Assembly: GCA_035378985.1 (NCBI GenBank)
Contig: DAOSUR010000011.1
Location: 52,603-116,602 of the forward strand
Source: Anaerohalosphaeraceae bacterium
GTDB taxonomy: Bacteria > Planctomycetota > Phycisphaerae > Sedimentisphaerales > Anaerohalosphaeraceae
DNA length: 64,000 nucleotides
Direction: 5' to 3'
A model generated the notes under the pieces. The model saw only the letters and a list, made by a program, of their open reading frames with translations. It was not told the DNA's origin and did no database searches. Below, piece after piece: positions 1-7,735 of the stretch; the stretch's first letter is position 1, and every line of letters starts with the position of its first letter. The position numbers and the translations under genes are program-made.

Positions 1-350
1 AGTGAAACACCCAGAATCGCATTGGCGCCCAGTTTGGCCTTGTTCGGCGTGCCGTCCAGCTCACAAAGGAACTTGTCCAGTTCCTCCTGAGCTGTCGCAT
101 CCATTCCGAGGATTTCCGGTGCGATCACCTCGTTGACATTCTTGACGGCCTTCAAAACACCCTTGCCCAGATACCGTTTGGACTTGACATCCCGGAGTTC
201 CACCGCTTCGTGGACACCCGTGCTGGCCCCGCTCGGCACCGCCGCCCGACCCAAAGACCCGTCTTCCAGAAGAATATCCACTTCAACGGTCGGATTGCCC
301 CTCGAGTCGAGAATTTCTCGGGCGGTTACATCTACAATTGTCGTATACAT
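1..350 (-). CDS. eno: Enolase, N-terminal part (gene runs off the window)
   Basis: Phosphopyruvate hydratase of glycolysis (2-phosphoglycerate to phosphoenolpyruvate). Only the first 116 or so residues are present. The protein opens MYTTIVDVTAREILDSRGNP; the TAREILDSRGNPTVEV block and the following PSGASTGVHEAVELRD mobile-loop block are diagnostic for enolase. The ATG at 348-350 is preceded on the minus strand by an AAAGGG-type ribosome site. The frame is open to the window edge, so the 3' end lies outside. A sigma-70-like promoter can be read upstream. Identification is certain from the motif blocks; the catalytic C-terminal barrel cannot be inspected here. Confidence 0.96.
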   Translation of the reverse strand, partial: MYTTIVDVTAREILDSRGNPTVEVDILLEDGSLGRAAVPSGASTGVHEAVELRDVKSKRYLGKGVLKAVKNVNEVIAPEILGMDATAQEELDKFLCELDGTPNKAKLGANAILGVS

Positions 351-393
351 ACAATTTCCCTTTCGATTTCCAGCCGAATCCTCGGCTTTGATG

Positions 394-423
394 ATAATAG
401 ACTTTGTCGCTGTGTACACTCAA
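394..423 (-). promoter_or_regulatory. Probable sigma-70 promoter of eno
   Basis: On the minus strand TTGAGT (418-423) is followed after 18 nt by TATTAT (394-399), about 45 nt before the eno start codon. Position and spacing fit a housekeeping promoter; no mapping data support it. The rest of the 351-741 gap holds a terminator hairpin at 527-554, a C-tract at 508-517 and AT-rich sequence with no credible gene. Confidence 0.5.
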
Positions 424-519
424 TAGAGGCAGACTGTATCCGAAGAAACCGGATGCGTCAAGAAGTGTTTTTCGAGAAAATCGGACGCAAAATATCAGAT
501 TCCGCCCGCCCCCCCCCAT

Positions 520-554
520 AAAAAAACCTTCGGCAGAAATCATCCTGCCGAAGG
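520..554 (-). terminator. Rho-independent terminator (minus strand)
   Basis: CCTTCGGCAG (527-536) pairs perfectly with CTGCCGAAGG (545-554). On the minus strand the hairpin is followed by seven T (A-run 520-526). It lies 188 nt beyond the stop of the alpha/beta hydrolase gene and probably ends that transcript before it reaches the eno promoter. Confidence 0.75.
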
Positions 555-741
555 TCCCGCCAAAATAAGCCAAACCTCCCTTGGCTCACCGTCCATTAAT
601 ATATATCGCATTTTTCCGTGTTTTTCGCAATAAGGAAAAATCCCTATTTTTGAAAATTATTTTTCCCATCGGTTTTTACGGGGTTTCTATCTATAGAACC
701 ACCCTCAAACAAATAACAACATCTCCTTATTTCATAACGAG

Positions 742-1749
742 TTATCTTTTATCTGCTTCCGGGGCGGATTCTTCAGAACTCCGGAGATGCTCAATCCATT
801 CTTTCCAAATCGTTTGATAGGTTTGCAAATCCTGAAGAAACCCTTCGTTGTGGCTGCCGGAAATCCGGGAAAATTGTTTGGGCGGGTTGGCACTGTCAAA
901 TATCTTCTGCCCAAATTCAAAAGGAACAATCTCATCTTCCGGGCTGTGAATAACCAGGATGGGAATATGAACTTTCCGAACAGCTTGAACCGTATTAAAT
1001 CGAAACCGAGCAAACCATCGGATTGGAAACCACGGATAATAGTGCCGCCCCATATCAACGATAGAGCTGAACGTGCTTTCAATGACCAAGCCGGCCGGCT
1101 GGGGTCCCGCCTGCTCGGCCAACCGGGCCGCCAGATTGGCGGCCACCGCCCCGCCCAGCGATTGCCCGTATAGGACAATCGTCTCCGGCGGAATCTGACG
1201 GACTTCGGTGAGCCATTTCCAGCAGGCCGCCGCATCCCGATAGACCCCTTCTTCCGAAGGACGCCCGCCGCTGCGTCCATACCCGCGATAGTCAAAAATC
1301 AGACAGTTCAGACCCCATTCTCGAAACAGCAGCAGTGAATCGAGCCGATGGCTGATGTTGCCCGCATTGCCGTGAGAGAAAAGAATGGTATAAGAAGCGT
1401 TTTGGGCGGGTACGAACCATGCGTCCAGTTCAATCCCGTCCTCCGTGTAAATCTTGACGGATTCATAAGGCAGACCGACTTCTTCCGGGCGCCAGTCGTG
1501 TTCCCGCATCGGATAAAAGACAAGCCGCGGCTGGAACAGCCAAAGCATCAAGGCCAGGCCGACATATACCGCCGCCGCCATCGCCAACAGAGACACCAGC
1601 ACACCCATCCATCGGCCCTTCCGAAATCGCTGATACAGAAAGAAAAGACACAGTCCCGCCGCTGCTGTCAAAACAAAAAAACGAAACGATGCCGCTTGGC
1701 CTATCTGCGCGGACAAATCAGCAACGCTGATACTCCCCGGCTCATGCAT
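742..1749 (-). CDS. Membrane-anchored alpha/beta hydrolase (BEM46/ABHD13-like)
   Basis: Serine hydrolase of the alpha/beta fold, 335 residues, substrate unknown. Two hydrophobic segments near residues 25-40 and 50-72 anchor it in the inner membrane. The hydrolase domain follows: oxyanion-hole block FSHGNAGN, nucleophile elbow GQSLGG (Ser), acid in SPEDEIV (Asp) and GSHNEG (His) near the C-terminus, so the triad looks complete. I chose the ATG at 1747-1749. The longer open frame to 1839 would run through the terminator hairpin of the upstream gene and encodes an unconvincing basic leader. This family includes peptidase- and thioesterase-like members; nothing here fixes the substrate. Confidence 0.82.
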   Translation of the reverse strand: MHEPGSISVADLSAQIGQAASFRFFVLTAAAGLCLFFLYQRFRKGRWMGVLVSLLAMAAAVYVGLALMLWLFQPRLVFYPMREHDWRPEEVGLPYESVKIYTEDGIELDAWFVPAQNASYTILFSHGNAGNISHRLDSLLLFREWGLNCLIFDYRGYGRSGGRPSEEGVYRDAAACWKWLTEVRQIPPETIVLYGQSLGGAVAANLAARLAEQAGPQPAGLVIESTFSSIVDMGRHYYPWFPIRWFARFRFNTVQAVRKVHIPILVIHSPEDEIVPFEFGQKIFDSANPPKQFSRISGSHNEGFLQDLQTYQTIWKEWIEHLRSSEESAPEADKR

Positions 1750-1817
1750 TTTCTCAGCCCTTGATTTTCTCCCATCAGAATTCGAGACGGCCGATTTGTC
1801 CAGAGAAAACTTTCTAC

Positions 1818-1851
1818 AAAAAAACAGCCGCGGGGGCACGCCCCCCGCGGC
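1818..1851 (-). terminator. Rho-independent terminator (minus strand)
   Basis: GCCGCGGGGG (1827-1836) pairs with CCCCCGCGGC (1842-1851) across a 5-nt loop, and an A-run at 1818-1824 gives a T-tract on the minus strand. It ends the FIMAH-protein transcript 43 nt past its stop codon. It also argues against a start for the hydrolase upstream of 1749. Confidence 0.85.
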
Positions 1852-1893
1852 CTATGGTTAACCTGCACACGGGAAGTACACAATTGGAACCGA

Positions 1894-3030
1894 CTACAGC
1901 TTCTTCAGGTCCTCCAGAAGAATCTGGATTTTCGTCTGCAATTCTGCAGCCGCAGGTCCGATCACAAAGTCACCGGGACAGTTCCGGCCGTCAATCTTCA
2001 GCAAAACGGCCTTCAGCGTCGCCGCCGCCATCCCGTAGTTCTTCTGTTCGATAAAGGTCTGAGCCGCTTCCAGCAGATACCGAACAGCCGCCAGACGATG
2101 AACGGCGGATTTCCCCCAGCCGACGCCCTTCAGTGTGCCGGCAGCCGCCGATTCATCAAAGAAGGTCAAAATCGCCTGAATCTGCTGTGCACAGGTCAGG
2201 GGTACAACCCCTTCGCCGGTCAGCGTGATCTCGACCCGAGCCGTATCAGGGTCATTGCTCAGCAGCACCAGTGTCGCCGAAGACGTCCCTTCCGCCGCAG
2301 GAGTAAACAGCACACCCAGAACCGTGCTTTCGCCCGCCTGCAGGGTTACGGACGCCTGACGCAGCCCCGTTGTGTAGAACTGGAAGGTGTCTTCCTGTTC
2401 CAGATACACGGCGGCAATCGTCAGAGGCGCATCGCCGATGTTGGACACCGTCAGGAACTGCTCCCCGAAGGTGCCGACCTGAACCTGTCCAAAGTCCACA
2501 GCCGTCAGCGAGACCTCAATCGCAGGCACAGGTTCGGGTTCTTCAGGTTCTTCAGGTTCCTCGGGCTCCTCAGGCGTCTGGTCCACCCAGGCCAGATGCA
2601 GCGTCAGCCGATAATCGCCCTCCGCAAAACAGTCCACTCGGATGGCAAAGGGTGTCCCGTCCCCATACAGCCCTGAAATCACCTGATTGGCCAAATACAG
2701 CTCGGTCGTCCCGGCTGTCACAGGAACCCCGTCAACAGCAAAAGCGGTTCCGTACAGGGTTACATAGGGGTCGGGCAGACCGTTGTAAGCCGTGGTAATC
2801 AGCAGCATATCATCAATCTGACCGCCGTAGATATTCACCACAGCCCCGCTGGCCGCATAGACATCGCCCATGTAGTAGGAGTTTTTGATATGGGCCCCGG
2901 GGAGAAGATTGACGGTTGCATCCTCAATCCACACATAACCGAGGATTTCCCCGGTGATATCCACGGTTACGCCGCCTGTGTACACCTCATCCGCCCGGCA
3001 GAGGGAAACGGATGAGAGCATCACGGCCAA
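1894..3030 (-). CDS. Secreted FIMAH / choice-of-anchor-D protein, signal peptide apparently frameshifted
   Basis: Exported protein of about 378 residues. In order: the hydrophobic half of a signal peptide (LLAVMLSSVSLCRADE); a beta-helix-like region of about 140 residues with adhesin-type turns; a short PEEPEEPEE linker; an Ig-like choice-of-anchor D domain (DFGQVQVG, then LSNDPDTARVEITLTGEG), residues about 185-290; and a C-terminal helical FIMAH domain. The best start is not in this frame. An ATG at 3072-3074 has a GGGGGT ribosome site and encodes MKTYREIRTGLQ, then hits a stop after five more codons. Its continuation is the LLAVML core in the -1 frame. Starting at TTG 3028-3030 would truncate the leader. 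Function is probably cell-surface or extracellular; the partner is unknown. Confidence 0.7.
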   Translation of the reverse strand: MAVMLSSVSLCRADEVYTGGVTVDITGEILGYVWIEDATVNLLPGAHIKNSYYMGDVYAASGAVVNIYGGQIDDMLLITTAYNGLPDPYVTLYGTAFAVDGVPVTAGTTELYLANQVISGLYGDGTPFAIRVDCFAEGDYRLTLHLAWVDQTPEEPEEPEEPEEPEPVPAIEVSLTAVDFGQVQVGTFGEQFLTVSNIGDAPLTIAAVYLEQEDTFQFYTTGLRQASVTLQAGESTVLGVLFTPAAEGTSSATLVLLSNDPDTARVEITLTGEGVVPLTCAQQIQAILTFFDESAAAGTLKGVGWGKSAVHRLAAVRYLLEAAQTFIEQKNYGMAAATLKAVLLKIDGRNCPGDFVIGPAAAELQTKIQILLEDLKKL

Positions 3031-3270
3031 CAGAGCACCTGCAGGCCTGTCCGAATCTCTCGATACGTTTTCATGGTTCTACCCCCAATCAGAGAATGGT
3101 ACTGACGAATTATCGACTCTCTGTAAAGTATACACCCAAAATCATCTAATGCCAAACTGCCCAACTTAACCATAAAATCACCATAAAATCTCGGAATTAT
3201 CAGACTATGCCGATAAAAACATACCCCTAAGAAACTCCACTAATTTTTTTGATTTTTTAGAAAAACAAAT

Positions 3271-3313
3271 TTGATTTCAGCAAATATATGAGTATATTGT
3301 AATATAATCATAT
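3271..3313 (+). promoter_or_regulatory. Promoter and operator of the first arsR
   Basis: TTGATT (3271-3276), 16 nt, TATATT (3293-3298) reads as a promoter. An inverted repeat ATATGA (3286-3291) / TCATAT (3308-3313) brackets the -10 box, the expected place for an ArsR operator. The second arsR has a similar AT-rich palindrome. The 3075-3335 gap otherwise holds AT-rich sequence and no gene. Confidence 0.5.
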
Positions 3314-3335
3314 TTAGAGGTTACTGAAGCAAGCA

Positions 3336-3677
3336 ATGGAAGACAAAAAACTTCGCCCGGAATTGTTGGAACTTTATGAAAAACAGGCCTTGGTTACACA
3401 GGCGATGGCCCATCCGCTTCGGATTGCCATCTTGAATGTCCTGCGGCAGGGCCCCTGCTGCGTTCAGGATATTGTCCGTCAGGTCGGCGGCAAGCAGTCC
3501 AATATCTCCCGCCATCTGGGGATTTTAGTCAATGCGGGCATTCTGCAGTATGAAAAGAAAGGGCTTCACGTTTATTACACCCTGAAAAGACAATGCGTCC
3601 TTCGTTTTTTAGACTGCCTGTCGGACTATCTGAAGGAACAAATCGAAACAGATAAGAAACTTCTGCAATTCATCTGA
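3336..3677 (+). CDS. arsR: ArsR/SmtB-family repressor (block 1)
   Basis: Winged-helix repressor of 113 residues. The ArsR signature runs from AMAHPLRIAILNVL through the recognition helix QSNISRHLGILVNAGIL and the wing KKGLHVYYTL. Two cysteines lie next to each other in GPCCVQDIV, at the alpha-3 position where As(III)/metal-binding cysteines occur in classical ArsR proteins (known of family). It heads the first block of the arsenic/thiol island and should autoregulate through the palindrome at 3286-3313. The inducer, arsenite or another thiophilic metal(loid), is inferred from the neighbours. Confidence 0.85.
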   Translation: MEDKKLRPELLELYEKQALVTQAMAHPLRIAILNVLRQGPCCVQDIVRQVGGKQSNISRHLGILVNAGILQYEKKGLHVYYTLKRQCVLRFLDCLSDYLKEQIETDKKLLQFI

Positions 3678-3692
3678 CGGAGCGGCGAGCCG

Positions 3693-5027
3693 ATGGATTT
3701 TCTCAAACAGGAATGGAAAAAACTGGTCGGAATCATCGGGGTTTTTCTGGCCTGCTTTTATCTGCCGCTGGGCTGGCCGCGGTTTGACAACGCCGTGTTC
3801 GAATCCCTTCATCTGGTCAAATGGTATGCCCGCGAGCATGTGCTGCTTTGTCTGGTGCCCGCCTTTTTCATTGCCGGAGCCATTACCGTCTTTCTCAGCC
3901 AGGCCTCCGTGATGAAATATCTGGGTGCCCGGGCCAACAAAGTGCTGGCGTACGGCGTTGCCTCCATCTCCGGCACTATTCTGGCCGTCTGCTCCTGCAC
4001 AGTGCTGCCGCTGTTTGCAGGCATCTATCGAATGGGGGCGGGACTGGGACCGGCCTGCGCTTTTCTGTATTCCGGACCGGCGATCAACATTCTGGCGATT
4101 ATCCTGACCGCCCGCATCCTCGGACTGGAACTGGGCATCGCCCGGGCGGTCGGGGCCGTCCTCTTCAGCATCCTCATCGGCCTGATTATGCATTTTCTCT
4201 ACCGCAAAGAAGAACTGCAGAAGGCCGATGCACAACTGATGATGCCCACCGAACAGGTCAGCCGTCCCCTTCGGCAGAACGTCATTTTGATGGGGCTGAT
4301 GATCGGCATTCTGGTTTTTGCCAACTGGGCCCGCAGCGGGGATGTCCGGGCGGTCTTTCTCTGCTGTCCCGGCGGCCTGACAACGTACACAATGGAAGGA
4401 ACTATCGTCCGGCAAACCGAGCAGCAGGTCCTCCTCAAAGACCGAACCGGTACCGAACACATCATCCCCGCCGAGCAGATTCAGCAGGTCCGCCCCGTGG
4501 AAAAAAATCCTCTTTACGAGGCGATTTATAAAATCCGCTGGGGCCTTACAATCGGGCTGCTGGTGCTGCTCCTTGGGCTGGTGCTGCTGTGGATTGACAA
4601 AGAAGAACGCATCCACTGGCTTCAGTCCACATGGGGATACGCCGTACAGATTCTGCCGCTGCTGCTGTTCGGCGTGCTGATAGCCGGCTTTCTGCTCGGT
4701 CGCGTGGGGCACGAAGGGCTTATCCCATCGGTCTGGATTCAGAAAGCCGTCGGCGGCAATTCCGTCTGGGCCAATCTGTTCGCCTCCGTCGCCGGGGCAT
4801 TTATGTATTTTGCCACATTGACGGAGGTGCCCATTCTGCAGGGTCTCCTCGGTGCCGGAATGGGCAAAGGACCCGCGCTGGCCCTCCTGCTGGCCGGACC
4901 GGCTTTGTCGCTGCCCAATATGCTGGTTATTCGGTCCATTCTGGGCACGCAGAAAACCGTTGTCTTTGTTTCGCTGGTCATCGGAATGGCAGCCCTGTGC
5001 GGAATGATTTTCGGAGCGTTCTTCTAA
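3693..5027 (+). CDS. UPF0718/ArsP-type permease with a soluble insert
   Basis: Inner-membrane permease of 444 residues, DUF318/ArsP_1 family. The family hallmark is duplicated: SCTVLPLFAGIYRMGAG followed by YSGPAINILAI in the N-terminal half, and FATLTEVPILQGLLGAGMGKGP followed by AGPALSLPNML in the C-terminal half. A soluble stretch of about 60 residues (roughly 232-285, predicted beta-rich) sits between the two membrane halves. Several family members export trivalent organoarsenicals; others handle different substrates. The start is the ATG at 3693, 15 nt after arsR. In this cluster, export of methylarsenite made by the downstream ArsM is the attractive reading, but substrate cannot be read from sequence. 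Confidence 0.8.
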   Translation: MDFLKQEWKKLVGIIGVFLACFYLPLGWPRFDNAVFESLHLVKWYAREHVLLCLVPAFFIAGAITVFLSQASVMKYLGARANKVLAYGVASISGTILAVCSCTVLPLFAGIYRMGAGLGPACAFLYSGPAINILAIILTARILGLELGIARAVGAVLFSILIGLIMHFLYRKEELQKADAQLMMPTEQVSRPLRQNVILMGLMIGILVFANWARSGDVRAVFLCCPGGLTTYTMEGTIVRQTEQQVLLKDRTGTEHIIPAEQIQQVRPVEKNPLYEAIYKIRWGLTIGLLVLLLGLVLLWIDKEERIHWLQSTWGYAVQILPLLLFGVLIAGFLLGRVGHEGLIPSVWIQKAVGGNSVWANLFASVAGAFMYFATLTEVPILQGLLGAGMGKGPALALLLAGPALSLPNMLVIRSILGTQKTVVFVSLVIGMAALCGMIFGAFF

Positions 5028-5032
5028 ATCGT

Positions 5033-5518
5033 ATGGAAATGCATTTGAAAGCCATTGGAATCATTCATACTCCCTTCTGTCAGGCCGACGGAACACCGAT
5101 TCAGTCAGCGGCGGCGCGTCAGGCCCGCGGCCGACTGGAGATATTTCCGGAGTATGCGGAAGGTCTTTCAGACCTGGAGGGCTTTGAGCGCATCTGGCTT
5201 CTTTACTGGTTTGACCGCGCCGCCGCCCCGCAAATGAAGGTGGTCCCCTTTCTGGACACCGGTCCTCGAGGCCTCTTTGCCACACGGGCACCCTGTCGGC
5301 CCAATCCGATTGGAATGTCCTGTGTAAAGCTCCTGAAAATTGAGAACAATTTAATTGAGATAGAAGACGTCGATATTCTCGACAACACCCCGCTGCTGGA
5401 CATCAAACCGTATGTGCCGGCGTTTGACGTGTTTGATGTCAGAAAAATTGGCTGGCTGCAAAACAAAAAGCCGGAAAACCGGCAGGCAGATCAGAGGTTT
5501 TGGAGAAAGGAATTCTGA
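5033..5518 (+). CDS. trmO: tRNA (t6A37) N6-methyltransferase TrmO-like
   Basis: SAM-dependent methyltransferase that makes m6t6A37 in threonine tRNAs. The TrmO/VirR beta-barrel signature is clear: IGIIHTPF at the start, GLSDLEGFERIWLLYWFDR, then the SAM loop block LFATRAPCRPNPIGMSCVKLL and DVDILDNTPLLDIKPYVP. It is 161 residues, the size of the catalytic domain alone without the C-terminal extension of E. coli TrmO. ATG 5033 lies 5 nt after the permease stop; a second ATG at 5039 is possible. It is clearly part of the ars operon (next gene starts 1 nt after its stop), an unexpected place for a tRNA modification enzyme. Confidence 0.88.
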   Translation: MEMHLKAIGIIHTPFCQADGTPIQSAAARQARGRLEIFPEYAEGLSDLEGFERIWLLYWFDRAAAPQMKVVPFLDTGPRGLFATRAPCRPNPIGMSCVKLLKIENNLIEIEDVDILDNTPLLDIKPYVPAFDVFDVRKIGWLQNKKPENRQADQRFWRKEF

Positions 5519-5519
5519 G

Positions 5520-5753
5520 ATGAAAAAAATCCAGATTTTAGGGACGGGCTGTCCCAAATGCAAAAAGCTGGCAGAGAATGCCGAACTTGCCGCCAAAGAA
5601 CTGGGGATTGAATATCAAATTGAGAAAATCACGCAGATTAACGACATCATGAAAATGGGGGTGATGATGACGCCGGCGCTGGCTGTCGATGGGGTGGTCA
5701 AGGTCGTCGGCAAGGTTGTTTCCCCCGAAGACATCCGAACCATGCTTGTCTGA
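5520..5753 (+). CDS. Small thioredoxin/glutaredoxin-like protein (TM0996/MTH895 type)
   Basis: Redox protein of 77 residues with the thioredoxin fold in minimal form. Active-site motif TGCPKCKK (CxxC) lies at residues 9-16, and a cis-Pro loop MMTPALAVDG follows. The length matches the TM0996/MTH895 family of small thiol-disulfide oxidoreductases seen in anaerobes. The start ATG overlaps the spacer after the trmO stop, with an AAAGGA ribosome site inside the trmO 3' end, so translation is likely coupled. It likely transfers electrons to an island enzyme; the partner is unknown. Confidence 0.85.
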   Translation: MKKIQILGTGCPKCKKLAENAELAAKELGIEYQIEKITQINDIMKMGVMMTPALAVDGVVKVVGKVVSPEDIRTMLV

Positions 5754-5787
5754 AACAGAAACTTTTTTTGCGAAAGGAGACCGTACT

Positions 5788-6165
5788 ATGACTTCCGGCA
5801 ATTCCTGTGCGTGCAGCGGCGGAACAACACTGATTTTCGCCTGTTCGGGGGCTGCCGACGTCGGAGCCGTCGCCGACCGGGCCGCCCGCAAAATGATGCA
5901 GATGGGCCTCGGAAAGATGTTCTGCACCGTCGGCATCGGCGGACGCATCAGCGGCATCCTGAAAACCACCGAGGCCGCCGAAAAGATTCTGGCCGTGGAC
6001 GGCTGTCCGCTCAACTGCGTCAAGCAGTCGCTCGAGCTGGCCGGCTTCAAGAAATTTCGGCATCTCCAGCTGGCGGATTTGGGGATGGAAAAAGGCAAAA
6101 CCCCCGTCAGCGACGAAGCCGTTGAAAAAGTCGCCGCCAAAGGCAGAGAACTGCTGACCGATTGA
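5788..6165 (+). CDS. DGC-domain putative zinc-binding protein
   Basis: Protein of 125 residues with the pattern of the DGC family: N-terminal CACSGG and FACSGAADVGAVADRAAR, the central glycine-rich CTVGIGGRISG, and the name-giving DGCPLNCVKQSLELAG. The six or so conserved cysteines suggest metal or thiolate binding. Genes of this family commonly lie beside CcdA, thioredoxins and permeases in arsenic or redox clusters (established pattern), but no biochemical role is settled. A strong AAAGGAGA ribosome site fixes the ATG at 5788. Confidence 0.82.
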   Translation: MTSGNSCACSGGTTLIFACSGAADVGAVADRAARKMMQMGLGKMFCTVGIGGRISGILKTTEAAEKILAVDGCPLNCVKQSLELAGFKKFRHLQLADLGMEKGKTPVSDEAVEKVAAKGRELLTD

Positions 6166-6317
6166 GCACAGTGCCATAAACAAGGAAAGTGATGGAGATT
6201 CTTCTTCCGCGTCCCTGCTGCGGTCCCGGCGGATGGATGGTTTGGCTGCTGACAGCGGCAGGGGTGTGGCTGTTCATTCAATGGATGCAGCCGATTATCC
6301 GTTCGAAAGGGGGTACA

Positions 6318-6782
6318 ATGAACAAGACCGTTAAGATTCTGATTGTTGTCGGGTTGGCGGCGGCGGTGCTGCTTGTTTTCGCCGCCAGACATTCCAGAAC
6401 CGACAAGACAGCCTCGGCCTCGGCGCATTCTCTTTTCCAGCCGACAGGTCCCTCTTCGCTGCCGCGTCTGGTGGACCTCGGCGCCGGCAAGTGCATCCCC
6501 TGCAAAATGATGGCCCCCATCCTCGAATCACTGAAAAAAGAATATGCCGGCAAATTTGATGTGGTTTTCATCGACGTCTGGGAAAAACCGGACGAAGGGG
6601 CACAATACGGCATCCGAATGATTCCGACACAGATTTTCTTTGATCCGTCCGGCAAAGAACTGTTCCGCCACGAAGGATTCTTTTCCAAAGAAGATATTCT
6701 GGCCAAATGGAAGGAGCTGGGCTTTGACTTTTCCGCCCCGGCGGGTGAATCGGCACCGCAAACAGAGACTCTGTCTCCATAA
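6318..6782 (+). CDS. Membrane-anchored thioredoxin-like protein
   Basis: Protein of 154 residues: an N-terminal membrane anchor (IVVGLAAAVLLVFAARH), a linker, then a thioredoxin domain with active site GKCIPCKMMAP and cis-Pro MIPTQIFFDPSGKELFRHEGFF. It should sit on the outer face of the inner membrane and receive electrons from CcdA. The start at 6318 has AAAGGGGG five nt upstream. An in-frame ATG at 6192, with its own AAGGAAAG site, would add 42 residues containing CCGPGG and a second hydrophobic stretch, and cannot be excluded. The C-terminal domain is closely similar to that of the next gene, suggesting duplication. Confidence 0.85.
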   Translation: MNKTVKILIVVGLAAAVLLVFAARHSRTDKTASASAHSLFQPTGPSSLPRLVDLGAGKCIPCKMMAPILESLKKEYAGKFDVVFIDVWEKPDEGAQYGIRMIPTQIFFDPSGKELFRHEGFFSKEDILAKWKELGFDFSAPAGESAPQTETLSP

Positions 6783-6802
6783 AGAAAAAGGATGAAACCT
6801 GT

Positions 6803-7735
6803 ATGAAGCATTTTTCCTTTGTCTTGCTTTTGCTTGTATTCCTCTGTGTACTTGTTGTCACCAAAGCCGAGGAAACCCCGCCGGCTTCCAAACAAACCGT
6901 TCAGCAGCTTTATCCGGATTTAACGCAGGGAGCCCTTTCGCTGGCGGTTCTCGAGGACCTCCCGGAGGGCATCCTGCTGCAGGCGGGCTCGGTGCAAATT
7001 ACGCTGGATACAATCGCCAAACTCATCGATTCCCAGCCCGCTTCCGTCCGTGACGAGTTCAAAAACAATGCCTTCTTCCTTTTGGAGCAGGAAGCCGTTC
7101 AGAGAATTCTCCCGGAACTTGCCAAACAGGCGCTGGCCTCCACCGGGACCGAGCCGCCGAAGGAGGATTTTGCCCTGATGGAGCAATTCTTCCAGACAGT
7201 CGTCTTTCAATCCCTCCAGGTGTCCGAGCCGGAAATAAAAACCTTTTACGAGGCCAACCCGGACCTGTTCGGCGGGGCCTCCTTTGAGCAGGTCAAGGCG
7301 CCGCTGAAAGCGTATCTGCTCGACCGGAAAAAACAGCAGGCCGCCTCCGAGTACATCCAAAAACTCGGAGAGCAGATTCCGATCCGTGTCTCTAAAGACT
7401 GGCTCATCAAACAAGCGCAGGCGGCCCTCGAGAATCCCGTGGACAAGGCCCGCCGCAGCGGAAAACCGTCTTTGGCGGACTTTGGGGCCGACGGCTGCCG
7501 CCCCTGCGAGATGATGACTCCCATCCTCGAAACCCTTCGCAAAAAGTACGAAGGGAAATTGAATGTCGTGTTTGTTCACATACGCAAACACCCGATTCTG
7601 GCCTCCCGATACGGCATCCAGGCCATCCCCGTTCAGATTTTCTATGATGCATCCGGCAAAGAGGTCTTTCGGCACGAAGGGTTCTTCCCTCAGGACGAAA
7701 TCGAAAAAAAATTAAAAGAAATCGGAGTGCCCTAA
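6803..7735 (+). CDS. SurA/PpiC-chaperone-like domain fused to thioredoxin
   Basis: Exported or anchored protein of 310 residues. Residues 1-22 are a signal segment. Residues about 50-190 look like a SurA-type helical chaperone domain: VQITLDTIAKLIDSQPASVR, QEAVQRILPELAKQAL, LQVSEPEIKTFYEANPDLF and a FEQVKAPLKAYLLDRKKQ block. No parvulin isomerase core is seen. Residues about 205-310 are a thioredoxin domain with active site DGCRPCEMM and cis-Pro AIPVQIFYDASGKEVFRHEGFF. The C-terminal half duplicates the preceding gene. Together this reads as a substrate-holding periplasmic reductase. The stop overlaps the ccdA start by one base, so the pair should be co-translated. Confidence 0.78.
   Translation: MKHFSFVLLLLVFLCVLVVTKAEETPPASKQTVQQLYPDLTQGALSLAVLEDLPEGILLQAGSVQITLDTIAKLIDSQPASVRDEFKNNAFFLLEQEAVQRILPELAKQALASTGTEPPKEDFALMEQFFQTVVFQSLQVSEPEIKTFYEANPDLFGGASFEQVKAPLKAYLLDRKKQQAASEYIQKLGEQIPIRVSKDWLIKQAQAALENPVDKARRSGKPSLADFGADGCRPCEMMTPILETLRKKYEGKLNVVFVHIRKHPILASRYGIQAIPVQIFYDASGKEVFRHEGFFPQDEIEKKLKEIGVP

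Noticed and set aside
508..517. C-tract near the terminator as a regulatory slippage site
   Set aside because: It lies in non-coding sequence between convergent or terminated units with no gene reading across it.
1750..1839. Upstream extension of the alpha/beta hydrolase to 1839
   Set aside because: It would read through the terminator stem at 1827-1851 and adds a basic, unconserved leader; ATG 1749 is better.
4631..5032. Long N-terminal extension of trmO in the same frame
   Set aside because: It lies entirely inside the permease gene and has shadow-like composition; ATG 5033 matches the family start.
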